The notes below the pieces were generated by a model. It worked only from the letters and a program-made list of their open reading frames with translations. It was not told the DNA's origin and did no database searches. A stretch of DNA of 6,570 bases, taken from the NCBI GenBank assembly GCA_009827215.1, contig WUAJ01000133.1:1-6570 (forward strand), written 5' to 3'. This document shows, piece by piece, positions 5,879-6,570 of the stretch (positions within the stretch are counted from its first letter, which is position 1; the number at the start of each line of letters is the position of its first letter). The position numbers and the translations under genes are program-made. The stretch comes from Phycisphaeraceae bacterium. Lineage in GTDB: Bacteria > Planctomycetota > Phycisphaerae > Phycisphaerales > UBA1924.

Positions 5879-6064
5879 ATGGCTAGAAAGTGTCAAATCG
5901 TCAAGAGCAACAAGACACCGAAGTACAAGACCCGTCATGTTCGTCGTTGCGAACTGACAGGACGAGCACGCGGCGTCTACCGCAAGTTCCGTATCTCACG
6001 CATCATGCTCCGCAAGCTTGCTCTGGAAGGCAAGATCCCGGGCATGCGGAAGGCAAGCTGGTAA
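5879..6064 (+). CDS. rpsN: 30S ribosomal protein S14, short form lacking the zinc-binding cysteines
   Basis: S14 sits in the 30S head with S3, S10 and S19. At 61 residues it has the exact length of the short, zinc-ribbon type (often called rpsZ). It shares that type's layout: a basic N-terminus, RRCELTGRARGVYRKFRISR (22-41), and the family ending GKIPGMRKASW. In the zinc type the ligands are Cys24, 27, 40 and 43. Here residue 24 is Cys, but 27 is Thr, 40 is Ser and 43 is Met, so a zinc site is not expected. The LTGR and ISR wording instead resembles the long, zinc-free S14 of E. coli and Bacteroidota. AAGGA at 5867-5871 is seven bases before the ATG. Confidence 0.95.
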   Translation: MARKCQIVKSNKTPKYKTRHVRRCELTGRARGVYRKFRISRIMLRKLALEGKIPGMRKASW

Positions 6065-6154
6065 TACAACGCTCCAACACGCCCTCGTGGCGCAGGAATG
6101 ATCAAAGTGCGGGCCCGCTCCGGCGAGTCAGAACGCAAGAAAAGGTAGAACACG
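6065..6154 (+). other. S14-S8 spacer, the largest in the window, with two inverted repeats
   Basis: This 90-base spacer has no supported coding sequence. It holds CGCC/GGCG arms (6080-6083 and 6089-6092, five-base loop) and a perfect palindrome GCGGGCCCGC (6109-6118), both GC-rich compared with the flanking genes. AAGG at 6142-6145, nine bases ahead of the S8 ATG, is the S8 ribosome binding site. There is no T run, so I do not call a terminator. A promoter is not obvious. Confidence 0.5.
6109..6118. repeat. 10-base perfect palindrome
   Basis: GCGGGCCCGC reads the same on both strands. With no loop it cannot form a good RNA hairpin by itself, so it would act as a DNA site if it acts at all. 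It could also be chance in a GC-rich spacer. Confidence 0.5.
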
Positions 6155-6553
6155 ATGACGATCAGTGATCCAGTCGCAGACATGTTGACCCGAATCCGCA
6201 ACGCGACGCGTAATCGCGCCAAGAGCGTTGTGTGCCTCAACAACAAGGTGTGCCGCGGAGTTGCCGAGGTCCTCAAGACCGAAGGCTACATCAATGGCTA
6301 CGAAGTCGTTGAAGACAAGAAGCAGGGCACCATCCACATCGACCTGAAGTACGGCCCACGCGGCGAAGTGCTCATCCATGAACTCAAGCGGATGAGCAAG
6401 CCGGGATGCCGAGTCTACAAATCGATGGACAAGATCCCAGCTCCGATGCAAGGTCTTGGAATTTCGATCGTATCGACCAGTCATGGCGTGCTCTCGGATC
6501 GGGCATGCCGTAAAGAAGGCGTGGGCGGAGAACTCCTCTGCGTCGTGAGCTAA
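6155..6553 (+). CDS. rpsH: 30S ribosomal protein S8
   Basis: S8 binds helix 21 of 16S rRNA, is central to assembly of the 30S platform, and in E. coli represses the spc operon. The 132-residue length is normal. Landmarks are the start DPVADMLTRIRNATRN, the VLKTEGYI helix end, LKYGPRGEVL, RMSKPGCRVYKSMDKIP, and the C-terminal rRNA-binding signature LGISIVSTSHGVLSDRACRK (101-120) with GVGGELLC. The S-T-S-x-G loop at 107-111 is intact, so RNA binding, and in principle feedback on this operon, should be possible. The ribosome binding site AAGG is at 6142-6145. L6 is expected next. Confidence 0.98.
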   Translation: MTISDPVADMLTRIRNATRNRAKSVVCLNNKVCRGVAEVLKTEGYINGYEVVEDKKQGTIHIDLKYGPRGEVLIHELKRMSKPGCRVYKSMDKIPAPMQGLGISIVSTSHGVLSDRACRKEGVGGELLCVVS

Positions 6554-6570
6554 GCGAACAGGAATGAATA
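6554..6570 (+). other. Start of the S8-L6 spacer, cut by the window end
   Basis: An AGGA at 6560-6563 looks like the ribosome binding site of the next gene, expected to be rplF (L6). The ATG at 6564 abuts it with no spacing, so the true start is probably just past the window end. Confidence 0.4.

Noticed and set aside
5890..6168. 92-residue frame covering the S14-S8 spacer as a possible extra small gene
   Set aside because: It is an out-of-frame reading of S14 continued into the spacer, with no ribosome binding site of its own and low-complexity polar composition.
1..6570. A novel defence, mobile or biosynthetic system
   Set aside because: Every gene is a conserved ribosomal protein in the standard order; there is no room for another system.

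Overview
This window is a stretch of the conserved bacterial S10-spc ribosomal protein gene cluster. All fourteen genes lie on the + strand in the classical bacterial order: rplD (L4), rplW (L23), rplB (L2), rpsS (S19), rplV (L22), rpsC (S3), rplP (L16), rpmC (L29), rpsQ (S17), rplN (L14), rplX (L24), rplE (L5), rpsN/rpsZ (S14), rpsH (S8). Upstream, S10 and L3 are expected just outside. Downstream, L6 would be next, and the window stops right at its presumed ribosome binding site. There are no mobile elements, RNA genes, CRISPR arrays or phage-like genes, and no gene-free stretch longer than 90 bases.

The organism is a bacterium of moderate GC by eye, with Arg codons mostly CGT/CGC and Shine-Dalgarno sites ahead of nearly every gene. 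Several protein features depart from the E. coli/Bacillus pattern: an L22 with a long helix-turn-helix-like N-terminal extension, a six-residue insertion in L14, L2 with HPLGGG in place of HPHGGG, and L4 with an altered loop after its GGG. From memory these fit Planctomycetota, perhaps Phycisphaerae-like, but this is an inference without a database search.

Layout: 55-1897 holds L4, L23 and L2 (large subunit, including the peptidyl transferase neighbourhood and exit tunnel). 1916-3466 holds S19, L22 and S3. 3514-4416 holds L16, L29 and S17. 4465-5183 holds L14 and L24. 5236-6553 holds L5, S14 and S8. Junctions are tight: L4/L23 and L22/S3 share TAATG, L14/L24 share TGATG, and L29/S17 are separated by eight bases, which suggests one polycistronic, translationally coupled message. 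The larger spacers are S3-L16 (47 nt), S17-L14 (48 nt), L24-L5 (52 nt, with a perfect 10-bp hairpin) and S14-S8 (90 nt, with a GC-rich palindrome). These are the only places where non-coding regulation could sit.

All products are structural parts of the ribosome, made together in near-stoichiometric amounts. This is mainly an ordinary core region. The points worth a second look are the L22 fusion, the short S14 that lacks three of the four zinc-ligand cysteines, and the hairpin at the L24-L5 junction, where E. coli places its S8 autoregulatory site.
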